DNA from: Nitrospirota bacterium | Lineage (GTDB): Bacteria; Nitrospirota; Thermodesulfovibrionia; Thermodesulfovibrionales; Dissulfurispiraceae | Reading direction: 5' to 3' | NCBI GenBank assembly: GCA_015233655.1 | Contig: JADFXI010000007.1 | Location: forward strand, 4,103 to 53,645 | Length of the DNA stretch: 49,543 nt | Shown: piece by piece, positions 33,114-41,994 of the stretch | How positions within the stretch are numbered: the first letter of the stretch is position 1 | Layout of the letters: each line of letters begins with the position of its first letter | Program-made: the position numbers and the translations under genes | The notes under the pieces: generated by a model | Seen by the model: the letters and a program-made list of their open reading frames with translations, nothing else | Database searches by the model: none | What the model was told of the DNA's origin: nothing

Positions 33114-34235
33114 ATGGACACTATAGAAAAGCTCAAGATGCTCTCGGAGGATTCTCAGTATGACCTGGCCTGTGCTTGTGGAACTGCCAGGGATGACCAC
33201 AGGAAGAGGGGTCTGGACGGGAAATGGCTTTATCCTGTCACACTGCCACAGGGCGGCTACTCAATACTTCTGAAGACCCTTCTTTCCAATGCATGCGGCA
33301 ACGACTGTAAATACTGCCCCCTGCGTTCGGAAAGCAATGTGAGGCGCTGTACGCTCCAGCCCGAGGAAGTGGCCTCCATGTTTATGGAATACGTTCGCAA
33401 GAAAAAGGTCTTTGGTCTGTTCCTGAGTTCCGGCGTAATGAACAGTGCGGACTATACCATGGACAGAATCAACGCCGTTGCCCGTCTGCTCAGGTACAAA
33501 CATCAGTTTAAAGGCTACATACATTTGAAAATAATCCCCGGGGCTTCGGATGCCGCTATCGAGGATTCGGTTTCGCTCGCAAGCGCTGTGTCCCTCAATA
33601 TCGAGACGCCGGGGAAGAAACGCTTTGACCTGCTTTCGAACAAAAAGGACTACCTTAAAGACATTGTCCGCCCTTTAAAGCTCATGAGCAGGCTCACTGA
33701 CCGGGGCACAAGGTTTTCGAGAGTGAAATGCACCTCACAGTTCATTGTAGGCGCATCTGACGAGACCGACTCGGAGATCATAGATTATATGTTTCGTTTC
33801 TACAGGCGGCTGAAATTCCAGCGCATATATTTTTCTGCATATCAGAAGGGCCTGGGGCATCCGGACATCCCTGGAGAGAAAAATCTCCTGTCAGGCCCGG
33901 AAGAAATCTTTATGCGCGAACACCGGCTTTATCAGGTCGATTTTCTTGTCAGAAAATACGGATTTGAACCAGGTGACATTCTTACTGACGCAGACGGAAA
34001 TCTGCGGCTCGACAAAGATCCCAAGGAGCTTTGGGCCTGCAGCCATCCGGAGTTGTACCCTGTAAGGATTAATACAGCTGACAGGGAATCTCTGTTGAGG
34101 GTGCCGGGGCTGGGACCGGCAACAGTCAAGAGCATGCTCAAACAGCGCAGGGAGGGACCCATTGCGCGTCTAGAAGACTTGGGGCTGAAAGGCAAAAGAC
34201 TCGAAAAGATCAGGCCCTACGTAATTTGCGAATAG
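33114..34235 (+). CDS. Putative DNA modification/repair radical SAM protein (TIGR03916-type)
   Basis: 373 residues. Radical SAM motif CGNDCKYC preceded by LLSNA. Segments LACACGTARDD near the start, GLFLSSGVMN and the C-terminal helix-hairpin-helix RVPGLGPATVKSML identify a family that usually sits next to a uracil-DNA glycosylase-like gene and is proposed to act in DNA repair. That partner is not adjacent here. Helix-hairpin-helix motifs are normally DNA-binding. The start is ATG 33114 without a strong Shine-Dalgarno. Confidence 0.87.
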   Translation: MDTIEKLKMLSEDSQYDLACACGTARDDHRKRGLDGKWLYPVTLPQGGYSILLKTLLSNACGNDCKYCPLRSESNVRRCTLQPEEVASMFMEYVRKKKVFGLFLSSGVMNSADYTMDRINAVARLLRYKHQFKGYIHLKIIPGASDAAIEDSVSLASAVSLNIETPGKKRFDLLSNKKDYLKDIVRPLKLMSRLTDRGTRFSRVKCTSQFIVGASDETDSEIIDYMFRFYRRLKFQRIYFSAYQKGLGHPDIPGEKNLLSGPEEIFMREHRLYQVDFLVRKYGFEPGDILTDADGNLRLDKDPKELWACSHPELYPVRINTADRESLLRVPGLGPATVKSMLKQRREGPIARLEDLGLKGKRLEKIRPYVICE

Positions 34236-34270
34236 GGCGAATATTTGTGAATTGAGTATAATAGATAGTT

Positions 34271-35059
34271 ATGGCAATTGGTCTGATAGGCGGGAGCGGA
34301 CTGTACGATATTGACGGACTGAAACCGTTAGAGGAAATTTCGCTCTCTACCCCTTACGGGGCCCCGTCATCTGTGTATAAGCGTGTTGTCCTGAACGGCG
34401 CTGAACTGATCTTCCTGGCGCGTCACGGCATACCGCACAGCATTCCCCCTCACAAGGTGAACTACCGCGCAAATCTGTGGGGGTTCAAATCCCTTGGCGT
34501 CGAAGAAATAATATCGGTCGGAGCGGTTGGGGGCATAAGCTGCGAAATGCATCCCGGCTCACTCGTGATCCTCAACCAGATTATTGATATGACAATGGGC
34601 GCGAGGACTGCAACGTTCTATGAAGAGGACAAGGTAGTTCACGTCGACTTTACAAATCCATACTGCGCGGGGCTGAGAGATATACTTATAGAAGCTGCCG
34701 GAACCGCCGGGCTGCCTGTCAAGGAGAGAGGCACCTATGTCTGTACAAACGGCCCGAGGCTTGAGACCGCAAAGGAAATACTCTTCTTCTCCCAGATAGG
34801 CGCTGACGTAGTCGGTATGACGGCCATGCCTGAAGCGGTCCTGGCACGCGAGCTGGAGATGTGCTGTGCCGGTGTTTCCGTTGTGACTAATTATGCAGCC
34901 GGCATCGGAGGCTCAAGGCTGACTGCCACAGAAGTGGTGGATGCCATGAAGTCTTCGCTGGAAGGGCTGAAATCACTTCTGGCGACCGCTGTCGTTCAAA
35001 TGCCGGAGCATCGTTCATGCGTCTGCAAAGAGGCTTTAAAAGAAGCCGGCATGGGGTAG
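34271..35059 (+). CDS. mtnP: S-methyl-5'-thioadenosine phosphorylase
   Basis: 262 residues. Cleaves methylthioadenosine to adenine and methylthioribose-1-phosphate in methionine salvage. Signature segments: IGGSGLYDI at the phosphate-binding start, FLARHGIPHSIPPHKVNYRANL, CTNGPRLETAKEI, GMTAMPEAVLARE and VTNYAAGI. TATAAT lies eight bases before the ATG and no Shine-Dalgarno is seen, so the mRNA may be leaderless. The related PNP activity is possible, but MTAP fits best. Confidence 0.92.
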   Translation: MAIGLIGGSGLYDIDGLKPLEEISLSTPYGAPSSVYKRVVLNGAELIFLARHGIPHSIPPHKVNYRANLWGFKSLGVEEIISVGAVGGISCEMHPGSLVILNQIIDMTMGARTATFYEEDKVVHVDFTNPYCAGLRDILIEAAGTAGLPVKERGTYVCTNGPRLETAKEILFFSQIGADVVGMTAMPEAVLARELEMCCAGVSVVTNYAAGIGGSRLTATEVVDAMKSSLEGLKSLLATAVVQMPEHRSCVCKEALKEAGMG

Positions 35060-35084
35060 GAGAAAGATTATTTTCAGAAAGAGT

Positions 35085-37133
35085 TTGACCCACAACATCT
35101 TTGTTCATATCGCATGCCTGGTCTTGCTGGTCCTGCTAATCTATGCAAATACATTCAGTGCACCGTTTCAGTGGGATGAGCGTGACTTCATAGTTCACAA
35201 TCCGGTAGTAAAAGACCTCGGCTATTTCTTAAACCCATCGCAGATCCGGAGCGCTGATTATTACGGGGGGCTCATAGGCCGCTACATCGGATATCTCACT
35301 TTTGCCCTCAACTACAAAATCCATGGTTTTTCAGTTACCGGCTACCATCTTGTGAACATAGCTGTTCATATTGCAAATTCGATATTCGTCTATTTTCTTG
35401 TCTTGCTGACGTTCAGTACACCATATATGCGTAAGACGTCGGGCGTTGAAGCACCCACAAAAGTTGGATCGCTCACTGGGGACCCCATTGAACTCAGAGC
35501 GCGAAAAGCAGCCCTTTTTTCAGCGCTGATCTTTGCCGCGCATCCTTTGCAGACAGAAGCCGTGACCTATGTTTTTCAGCGTTTCGCATCTCTTGTTTCG
35601 TTTTTCTATCTGCTTTCGTTAGTTGCGTATGTAAAGTCGAGGCTTATGGACAATGGCGAACGGCCCGCCTCAGACGGGGAAACCGGCAAGTTGAGAGTTT
35701 TCACTTATTACGGCATAGCTTTTGTTTCGGCAGTGCTGGCGATGAAGACGAAGGAGAATGCATTCACTCTGCCTATTGTTATCACGCTGTATGAATTTTG
35801 TTTTTTTACTCCGTCTCCCAACTTCTCAGCAGCTGAACTTCGGACCTTCAGGAAAAAGCGTCTCCTGCGTCTTGTACCTATGCTTCTTACAATGCTTATT
35901 GTGCCGGTGACACTCATGATCGTGGCAGGAGCCTCTGCAGGCAAGATACACATGTTCGACCACAGCGCGTATGGGGGCAGGGTATTGTCCTGGCAGGACT
36001 ACCTGTTCACCCAATTCAGAGTCATTGTCACCTATCTTGCATTGCTGTTCTTTCCAGCAGGCCAGAATATAGCCTATGACTATCCGGTTTTTAAGTCTTT
36101 CTTCGATCCTAGGGTCATGATATCGTTTGCGTTTCTGACTGCACTTTTCGGCCTGGGAGTCTATTTGGTACTAAGGGCGAAGAGCAAAGATTTACGGTTG
36201 ATGGGTTTCGGCATATTGTGGTTCTTCATCACTCTTTCTGTTGAATCAAGCGTGATATCTATACCTATGGTTATAAACGAATACCGCGTTTATTTGCCTT
36301 CGGCAGGGATTATTATTTGTGTTGTTGCCGTCACGCTCATGCTCGCGGAAAAAATGAGTTCTCCGAGAATCGCGCGAATTTTACAGGCTGTTCTGGTCTT
36401 TGCAGTTATAATCCTTTCTGTCGCAACTTATTTCAGGAATTCGCTTTGGGGAGACAGGATAAAGTTATGGGAGGACACCGCCCTGAAATCCCCGCTTCTC
36501 CCTGGGGTGCGTGATAACCTGGGGCTGGCGTATCTCGAAAAAGGACGTCAGGACGAGGCCATAAACGAGTTTCGCACGGCGGTACGCTTAGTTCAGACTG
36601 ATGTAACTGCACACATGTATTTGGCGCTGGCCATGCGGCTTCGAGGCGATGCCCCGGAGTCGGCCAAAGAAGTCAACATTGCTTACTCCATTATCCATTA
36701 TTTTAAGGGAGTCGAATTTATGAATGGCGGTCATTACCAGGAAGCGACGGAAGAACTCGACAGGGCATTGAAGCTTAGGCCTGATTACCCTGAAGCCTAC
36801 AATAATCTGGGCTTTATCTATCAATCTCTGAACCTGCCGGATAAAGCAATGGAATGCTATCTGAGAGCGATCCGGCTGAACCCGGAGTTTGCCGAGGCAC
36901 ATAATAATCTTGGGATTATCTATCAATCCCTGAACATATACGATAAGGCGGAAAATGAATTTCGGCTTGCCGTAACACTGAAGCCGGATTATGCCGCAGC
37001 TCATTTCCAGCTTGGCAATCTTTACTATATGATGGGTCGAAAAGGAGTGGCCCAAATGGAGGTTGCGGAAGGATTAAAGTTCATGCCTGACGATGCGAAG
37101 GCCAGGGAATTGCTGAAGGCCATAACGCGCTGA
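35085..37133 (+). CDS. Membrane TPR protein, TMTC/PMT-like (DUF1736-type)
   Basis: 682 residues. About ten to eleven membrane helices in the first 460, starting [19 protein letters not shown] and containing [10 protein letters not shown] (acidic loop as in O-mannosyltransferase-like proteins) and [17 protein letters not shown]. The last 220 residues hold four to six TPR units such as [21 protein letters not shown] and [22 protein letters not shown]. This order (multi-pass membrane plus TPR) matches proteins thought to transfer sugars or link glycans. The start codon is TTG 35085, assigned only as the longest frame. No clear terminal overlap. Confidence 0.85.
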   Translation: MTHNIFVHIACLVLLVLLIYANTFSAPFQWDERDFIVHNPVVKDLGYFLNPSQIRSADYYGGLIGRYIGYLTFALNYKIHGFSVTGYHLVNIAVHIANSIFVYFLVLLTFSTPYMRKTSGVEAPTKVGSLTGDPIELRARKAALFSALIFAAHPLQTEAVTYVFQRFASLVSFFYLLSLVAYVKSRLMDNGERPASDGETGKLRVFTYYGIAFVSAVLAMKTKENAFTLPIVITLYEFCFFTPSPNFSAAELRTFRKKRLLRLVPMLLTMLIVPVTLMIVAGASAGKIHMFDHSAYGGRVLSWQDYLFTQFRVIVTYLALLFFPAGQNIAYDYPVFKSFFDPRVMISFAFLTALFGLGVYLVLRAKSKDLRLMGFGILWFFITLSVESSVISIPMVINEYRVYLPSAGIIICVVAVTLMLAEKMSSPRIARILQAVLVFAVIILSVATYFRNSLWGDRIKLWEDTALKSPLLPGVRDNLGLAYLEKGRQDEAINEFRTAVRLVQTDVTAHMYLALAMRLRGDAPESAKEVNIAYSIIHYFKGVEFMNGGHYQEATEELDRALKLRPDYPEAYNNLGFIYQSLNLPDKAMECYLRAIRLNPEFAEAHNNLGIIYQSLNIYDKAENEFRLAVTLKPDYAAAHFQLGNLYYMMGRKGVAQMEVAEGLKFMPDDAKARELLKAITR

Positions 37134-37150
37134 AGTCGCGGGCATCTACC

Positions 37151-37180
37151 TTGACAGTGTGCGTACGATACTATTATCAT
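37151..37180 (+). promoter_or_regulatory. Promoter for yebC-glmS region
   Basis: TTGACA, 18 bases, TATCAT, about 72 bases before the yebC start. It would drive yebC, DUF502, glmU and glmS. Confidence 0.48.
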
Positions 37181-37252
37181 TATATTTACAGTAATTTTCA
37201 TTGTTTATCGCGCCGTGCGCGTGGTGCAAGACGCTTCAGGAGGCTGCCCCAA

Positions 37253-38005
37253 ATGTCAGGACATTCGAAATGGTCGCAAATAAAACATAAGAAAGCTAAT
37301 ACCGATGCGAAGAAGGGCAAGACCTTCACTAAGGTAGTTAAAGAGATATCAGTCGCTGCACGTTCAGGAGGCGGCGACCCTGACGGGAACCCTCGTCTGC
37401 GGGCTGCCATTGAAAAGGCCAAAGAAGTCAACATGCCGTCGGATAACATTAAGAAAGCGATAATGAAAGGCACCGGTGAATTGCCCGGCACCACTTATGA
37501 GGAATGCTCTTATGAAGGTTACGGCCCTGGTGGTGCCGCCCTTCTTATTGAGACACTCTCTGACAACAAGAACAGGACAGTCTCTGAGATAAGACACATT
37601 CTGTCAAAGAGCGGGGGCAGCCTCGGAGAAGCCGGGTGCGTCGCATGGATGTTCGAAAAGAAGGGGTATATCATTGTCGAGAAATCCAAAGCTGATGAGG
37701 ACACGTTGCTTTCGCTAGTGCTCGATGCAGGGGCCGAGGACATGGAAAACGACCCCGGGGAAGACAACTACGAGATAACTACTACTCCTGAAAACCTCAA
37801 CTCAGTCAAAGAAGCGCTGGTCAAGGGGGGCATTGCCGTTTCGCTTGCTGAAGTAAGCATGCTTCCCAAGAGCTATGTTCCCCTCGAAGGCAGCACATCC
37901 GAGCAGATGGTCCGTCTGATTGATGCTCTGGAAGATAATGACGATGTGCAGAATGTTTACAGTAATTTTGAGATTTCCGATGAATCGGCAATAATTCAGA
38001 AGTAA
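37253..38005 (+). CDS. yebC: YebC/TACO1 family protein
   Basis: 250 residues. Starts [16 protein letters not shown] at 37253 with AGGAGG nine bases upstream. Contains the YebC segments [34 protein letters not shown] and DAGAEDM. The family acts in transcription regulation or helps ribosomes through proline-rich stretches; which applies here is not known. DUF502 starts immediately after its stop. Confidence 0.96.
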   Translation: MSGHSKWSQIKHKKANTDAKKGKTFTKVVKEISVAARSGGGDPDGNPRLRAAIEKAKEVNMPSDNIKKAIMKGTGELPGTTYEECSYEGYGPGGAALLIETLSDNKNRTVSEIRHILSKSGGSLGEAGCVAWMFEKKGYIIVEKSKADEDTLLSLVLDAGAEDMENDPGEDNYEITTTPENLNSVKEALVKGGIAVSLAEVSMLPKSYVPLEGSTSEQMVRLIDALEDNDDVQNVYSNFEISDESAIIQK

Positions 38006-38668
38006 ATGGACGAATCCGTTCGCATTACCTTTAAGAGAAAGTTTCTTGCAGGGCTCATAGTCACCGTTCCCGTAGTTTTTACAGTCCTCGTGCTTGTAGG
38101 TCTTTTCAAGTTCGTCGACGGCATCCTGAGCCCTTTTTTCGATGTACTGCTGGGCCAGCATTTTGCAGGGCTCGGCTTTATAGCCGCAATAGGTATCGTC
38201 TTCCTCATAGGCATAGTCTCCACAAACGTATTCGGCAAGAAATTGCTCGATCTGATGGAAAGGATTTTTTTGAACATCCCTGTGTTCAAAAGCATCTACA
38301 CGGCGATCAAGCAGCTTGTGGATGCTTTTTCTCCTGAGAGCAGCAGCGCTTTCAAGCGATTTGTCATTGTCGAGTACCCCAGACCTGGAGCTTATGCGTT
38401 CGGTTTTTTGACAAAGGAGTGCGCCATTCAGTCCGACGGCCGGGAGGTTTGCATGAAGGCCGTCTATATTCCAACTAATAACCTGTACCTGGGTGATATC
38501 GTTCTCGTCGGTGACGGGAGCATAATTTATACCGACATCGAGATAGAAGAAGGCATCAGAATCATCTTGTCCGGCGGCATCGCAGCTCCCTCTATAATAG
38601 CCGCATCGCAGAATGCACTGAAGAATAACCTGGCCCAGGACCTTGCATCCTCGGGGAGGACAGGCTAA
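38006..38668 (+). CDS. DUF502 family membrane protein
   Basis: 220 residues. Two membrane helices near 13-35 and 52-70 (LIVTVPVVFTVLVLV; GFIAAIGIVFLIGIV), followed by the DUF502 region with FLNIPVFKSIYTAIKQL, AFGFLTKE and VYIPTNNLYLGDIV. Function unknown. Its ATG follows the yebC TAA with no gap, and glmU starts one base after its stop. Confidence 0.85.
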   Translation: MDESVRITFKRKFLAGLIVTVPVVFTVLVLVGLFKFVDGILSPFFDVLLGQHFAGLGFIAAIGIVFLIGIVSTNVFGKKLLDLMERIFLNIPVFKSIYTAIKQLVDAFSPESSSAFKRFVIVEYPRPGAYAFGFLTKECAIQSDGREVCMKAVYIPTNNLYLGDIVLVGDGSIIYTDIEIEEGIRIILSGGIAAPSIIAASQNALKNNLAQDLASSGRTG

Positions 38669-38669
38669 G

Positions 38670-40088
38670 GTGAAGCTGGCGGCGGTTGTGCTTGCAGCAG
38701 GCCTCGGCACGCGCATGAAATCTTCCCTTCCCAAGGTCCTACATCCGCTCTTTGGGAGGTCAATGGTGCAGTATGTGGTCGAGGCGCTCCTGGCGCTGGG
38801 AGCGGAAAAAACTATAGTGGTGACAGGGCCGAATGGTGACGGGATACGTAATGCGCTGCAGGACTGTCCGGTTTCTTTCGCTGTTCAGAAAGAGCCCAGG
38901 GGCACAGGAGATGCGCTTAAGGCCGCTGCTGCGAAACTCCGCGGTTTCAGAGGCACCGTACTAGTGGTGAGCGGGGATACCCCGCTCGTCAAGGCTGCGA
39001 CCCTCAATGCCTTCCTAAAACTTCACAGCAAAAACAGGCTGGAGCTTTCTTTAATCTCTTTTGTTGCCGAAGGGCCCCATTCCTATGGCAGGATCATCAG
39101 GACAGGTAAAAAGCTCGGCGCGATTATAGAAGATAAAAACGCGAGTGAAGAGCAGAAGAGAATACGGGAAGTTAACAGCGGCATATATGCCATCGAGCAT
39201 CATTTGCTAAAGCTCCTTAATAAAATTCCTGTTGACAGAGTAAAAGGCGAATACTACCTCACAGATATGGTGGGACTGTCGGTAGCCGCAGGCTGCCGTA
39301 CAGGTGCGTTCCGTCTCGGCAATGAACGGGAATTGACCGGGATAAACACGCGAGAAGACCTTTACAGGGCCACCCATTATCTAAAAGATGAAATTATCGA
39401 CGGCTTCATGGAGAAGGGCGTGAGGTTTATCGACAAGCCATCGGTGTTTATAGACCCGGAAGCGAGTATCGGCGTTGAAACGGTGATCTACCCCAATGTC
39501 CATATAGAAGGAAGGACATCTGTCGGCAGAAGATGCGTTGTATATTCGAATTCCAGAATTACGGACAGCACTATCGGTGACAATGTAATTATCAAAGATT
39601 CTACAGTCATAGAATCGTCGTCAGTTGAAGAAGGGGCTTCGGTCGGGCCGTTTGCCCATATCAGGCCGGGGTCTATAATCGGCAGGCATGCGAGGATAGG
39701 AAATTTTGTCGAGGTGAAGAAGTCTGTCATAGGCCGCGGGACTAAAGCTTCGCATTTGAGCTACCTGGGTGATGCCGAGATCGGAGAGCAGGTCAATATC
39801 GGCGCAGGCACCATAACGTGTAATTACGACGGAAAGACGAAGCACAAGACCCTTATAGGGTCCAACGCATTTATCGGAAGCGATACGCAGTTTGTCGCGC
39901 CGGTCACGGTCGGCGAGGGCGCCTATGTCGGCGCAGGATCGACAATCACCAAAGACATTCCCCCTCTTGCCCTTGCCATAAGCAGGACGGCGCAGCAGAA
40001 CATCGAAAAATGGGCGGTCAAAAGACAAAACAGACGCGGAGAAAAACCGGAGACGACGCGCGGAAAGAAGTCAAAGGCGAGGGACTGA
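38670..40088 (+). CDS. glmU: Bifunctional UDP-N-acetylglucosamine pyrophosphorylase / glucosamine-1-phosphate acetyltransferase
   Basis: 472 residues. GTG 38670 is chosen for GGAGG upstream and for opening MKLAAVVLAAGLGTRMKS, the uridyltransferase signature; an earlier TTG would overlap DUF502. N-terminal half makes UDP-GlcNAc, C-terminal left-handed beta-helix (many hexapeptide turns such as IGDNVIIKDSTVIESSSV) acetylates GlcN-1-P. NIGAGTITCNYDGKTKH is the acetyltransferase site. It shares its operon with glmS, two bases apart. Confidence 0.96.
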   Translation: MKLAAVVLAAGLGTRMKSSLPKVLHPLFGRSMVQYVVEALLALGAEKTIVVTGPNGDGIRNALQDCPVSFAVQKEPRGTGDALKAAAAKLRGFRGTVLVVSGDTPLVKAATLNAFLKLHSKNRLELSLISFVAEGPHSYGRIIRTGKKLGAIIEDKNASEEQKRIREVNSGIYAIEHHLLKLLNKIPVDRVKGEYYLTDMVGLSVAAGCRTGAFRLGNERELTGINTREDLYRATHYLKDEIIDGFMEKGVRFIDKPSVFIDPEASIGVETVIYPNVHIEGRTSVGRRCVVYSNSRITDSTIGDNVIIKDSTVIESSSVEEGASVGPFAHIRPGSIIGRHARIGNFVEVKKSVIGRGTKASHLSYLGDAEIGEQVNIGAGTITCNYDGKTKHKTLIGSNAFIGSDTQFVAPVTVGEGAYVGAGSTITKDIPPLALAISRTAQQNIEKWAVKRQNRRGEKPETTRGKKSKARD

Positions 40089-40090
40089 CA

Positions 40091-41917
40091 ATGTGTGGAA
40101 TAATCGGATATGTAGGGCACAGAAACGCAATCCCCATAGTGATGGAGGGCCTGAAGCGCCTCGAATACAGGGGATACGATTCAGCCGGCATCGCCTTTCT
40201 TGAGGACGATAAAATCAGCGTAATCAGGTGCAAGGGGAAGATAAGCGCGCTCGAGGCGATTACCGCCACTCTCACCAAGCCGAGCAACCTTGCCATCGGC
40301 CACACTCGATGGGCCACTCACGGCAAACCTTCCGAGGATAATGCGCACCCGCACCGTTCAGGCGGCATTGTTGTCGTACATAACGGCATAATCGAAAATT
40401 ATGTGGAACTCAGACATTCGCTGCAGGCCGAAGGCTATGTCTTTGCATCCGAAACCGACACCGAGGTGCTTTGCCACCTGATTAACAGGCATGCGACAGG
40501 CGTTTCGCTCGATGAAGCCGTAAGGAGAGCGATAAAGGATGTAAGCGGCGCTTATGCCTTTGCGGTCATGGATGAAAAGGAGCCGGACAAAATTATCGCA
40601 GTAAGGAAAGAAAGCCCGCTTGTGGTCGGGCTGGGCGATGGGGAATACTTCCTGGCCTCTGATGTCCCTGCCTTCTTGAGCCATTCAAAAGATGTCATCT
40701 TCCTCGACAATAATGAAATTGCGATACTCCATAAGGACGGCGTAATGGTGACCGATTTCGACGGGAACCGGTTGGACAAGAAAGTTTCGACAATATCCTG
40801 GAGTCCGTCCATGGCTGAGAAGGGCGGATACCGCCATTTCATGTTAAAGGAAATTTACGAGCAGCCCAGGGCCATAGCCGACACCATGCGCGGAAGGATC
40901 TTCCGCGACAAAGGGGAGGTGGCCCTGGAAGAATTCGGTCTTACAGCCGGGGCCATAAAGGAAATTGACAAGATCTTCATAGTCGCCTGCGGGACGTCGT
41001 ACCACGCAGGGATGGTCGGCAAGTACATGATCGAAGAATTGGCCAGGGTCCCCGTGGAAGTCGACATAGCCTCGGAGTTCCGTTACAGGAACCCCATAAT
41101 GAGCGGAAGCACATTGTTCATAGCCATAACGCAATCAGGTGAAACCGCCGATACTCTCGCGGCGTCGAGGGAGGCAAGAAGGCTGGGCGCCAAAGTTTTG
41201 AGCATCTGCAATGTCATCGGCAGCACGGCTTCACGCGAGTCTGATTTTGTCTTTTATACACATTCAGGTCCGGAAATAGGCGTTGCTTCAACCAAGGCCT
41301 TCACTACACAGATAGTTGCTTTGTATCTGCTGGCGATAGGCATGGGCCGGGTGAGAGGCAGCCTTGAGGAAAGCGTTGCCTCAAAACTGTTGGGAGACCT
41401 GCTTCACCTGCCGGTGCAGGTCGAGCACAGTCTCGAGATGGACGCAGAGATAAGCCTGCTTGCTAGGGAGTTGTTCAAGACCAGAGAATTCCTTTACCTG
41501 GGCCGGGGGATAAATTATCCTATTGCGCTGGAAGGCGCTTTGAAGCTGAAGGAGATATCGTATGTCCATGCTGAAGGGTATGCGGCAGGCGAGATGAAGC
41601 ACGGACCGATAGCGCTGATCGATGAAGACCTGCCGGTTGTCGTGCTTGCGCCGCGCGGGAAGCTTTATGAAAAGGTCGCGTCGAACATGGAAGAAGTCAG
41701 GAGCAGGGGCGGCACTATCATAGCGGTCACTTCAGTCGGTAATGAGGCAGTCAAGAGACTTGCCAGATACACAATCTTTATAGATGAAAGCAACTCTTAT
41801 CTGGACACTATTTTTTTAACGGTCCCGCTGCAGTTGCTGGCTTATCATATCGCGGTATTGAGAGGATGCGATGTGGACCAGCCGAGGAACCTTGCAAAGA
41901 GCGTTACTGTTGAATAA
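40091..41917 (+). CDS. glmS: Glutamine-fructose-6-phosphate aminotransferase
   Basis: 608 residues. MCGIIGYVGHRNAIP at the start provides the N-terminal nucleophile Cys; LEYRGYDSAGIA and HTRWATHG complete the glutaminase domain, and two SIS domains follow (GTSYHAG, ITQSGETADTL, STKAFTTQ, SYVHAEGYAAGEMKHGP). First step of amino-sugar synthesis, feeding the glmU product. Start ATG 40091. Confidence 0.97.
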   Translation: MCGIIGYVGHRNAIPIVMEGLKRLEYRGYDSAGIAFLEDDKISVIRCKGKISALEAITATLTKPSNLAIGHTRWATHGKPSEDNAHPHRSGGIVVVHNGIIENYVELRHSLQAEGYVFASETDTEVLCHLINRHATGVSLDEAVRRAIKDVSGAYAFAVMDEKEPDKIIAVRKESPLVVGLGDGEYFLASDVPAFLSHSKDVIFLDNNEIAILHKDGVMVTDFDGNRLDKKVSTISWSPSMAEKGGYRHFMLKEIYEQPRAIADTMRGRIFRDKGEVALEEFGLTAGAIKEIDKIFIVACGTSYHAGMVGKYMIEELARVPVEVDIASEFRYRNPIMSGSTLFIAITQSGETADTLAASREARRLGAKVLSICNVIGSTASRESDFVFYTHSGPEIGVASTKAFTTQIVALYLLAIGMGRVRGSLEESVASKLLGDLLHLPVQVEHSLEMDAEISLLARELFKTREFLYLGRGINYPIALEGALKLKEISYVHAEGYAAGEMKHGPIALIDEDLPVVVLAPRGKLYEKVASNMEEVRSRGGTIIAVTSVGNEAVKRLARYTIFIDESNSYLDTIFLTVPLQLLAYHIAVLRGCDVDQPRNLAKSVTVE

Positions 41918-41948
41918 GTCACAACATTAAAGAGAAAATTAAATTTCT

Positions 41949-41978
41949 TCGACGTTAGTTCTTCGGTTGTGGTATAAT
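41949..41978 (+). promoter_or_regulatory. Possible promoter for pcrA/uvrD
   Basis: TATAAT at 41973-41978 with a weak TCGACG 18 bases upstream; the helicase ATG lies 16 bases further on. Only the -10 is good. Confidence 0.35.
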
Positions 41979-41994
41979 TGAATTGAGCATTTTT

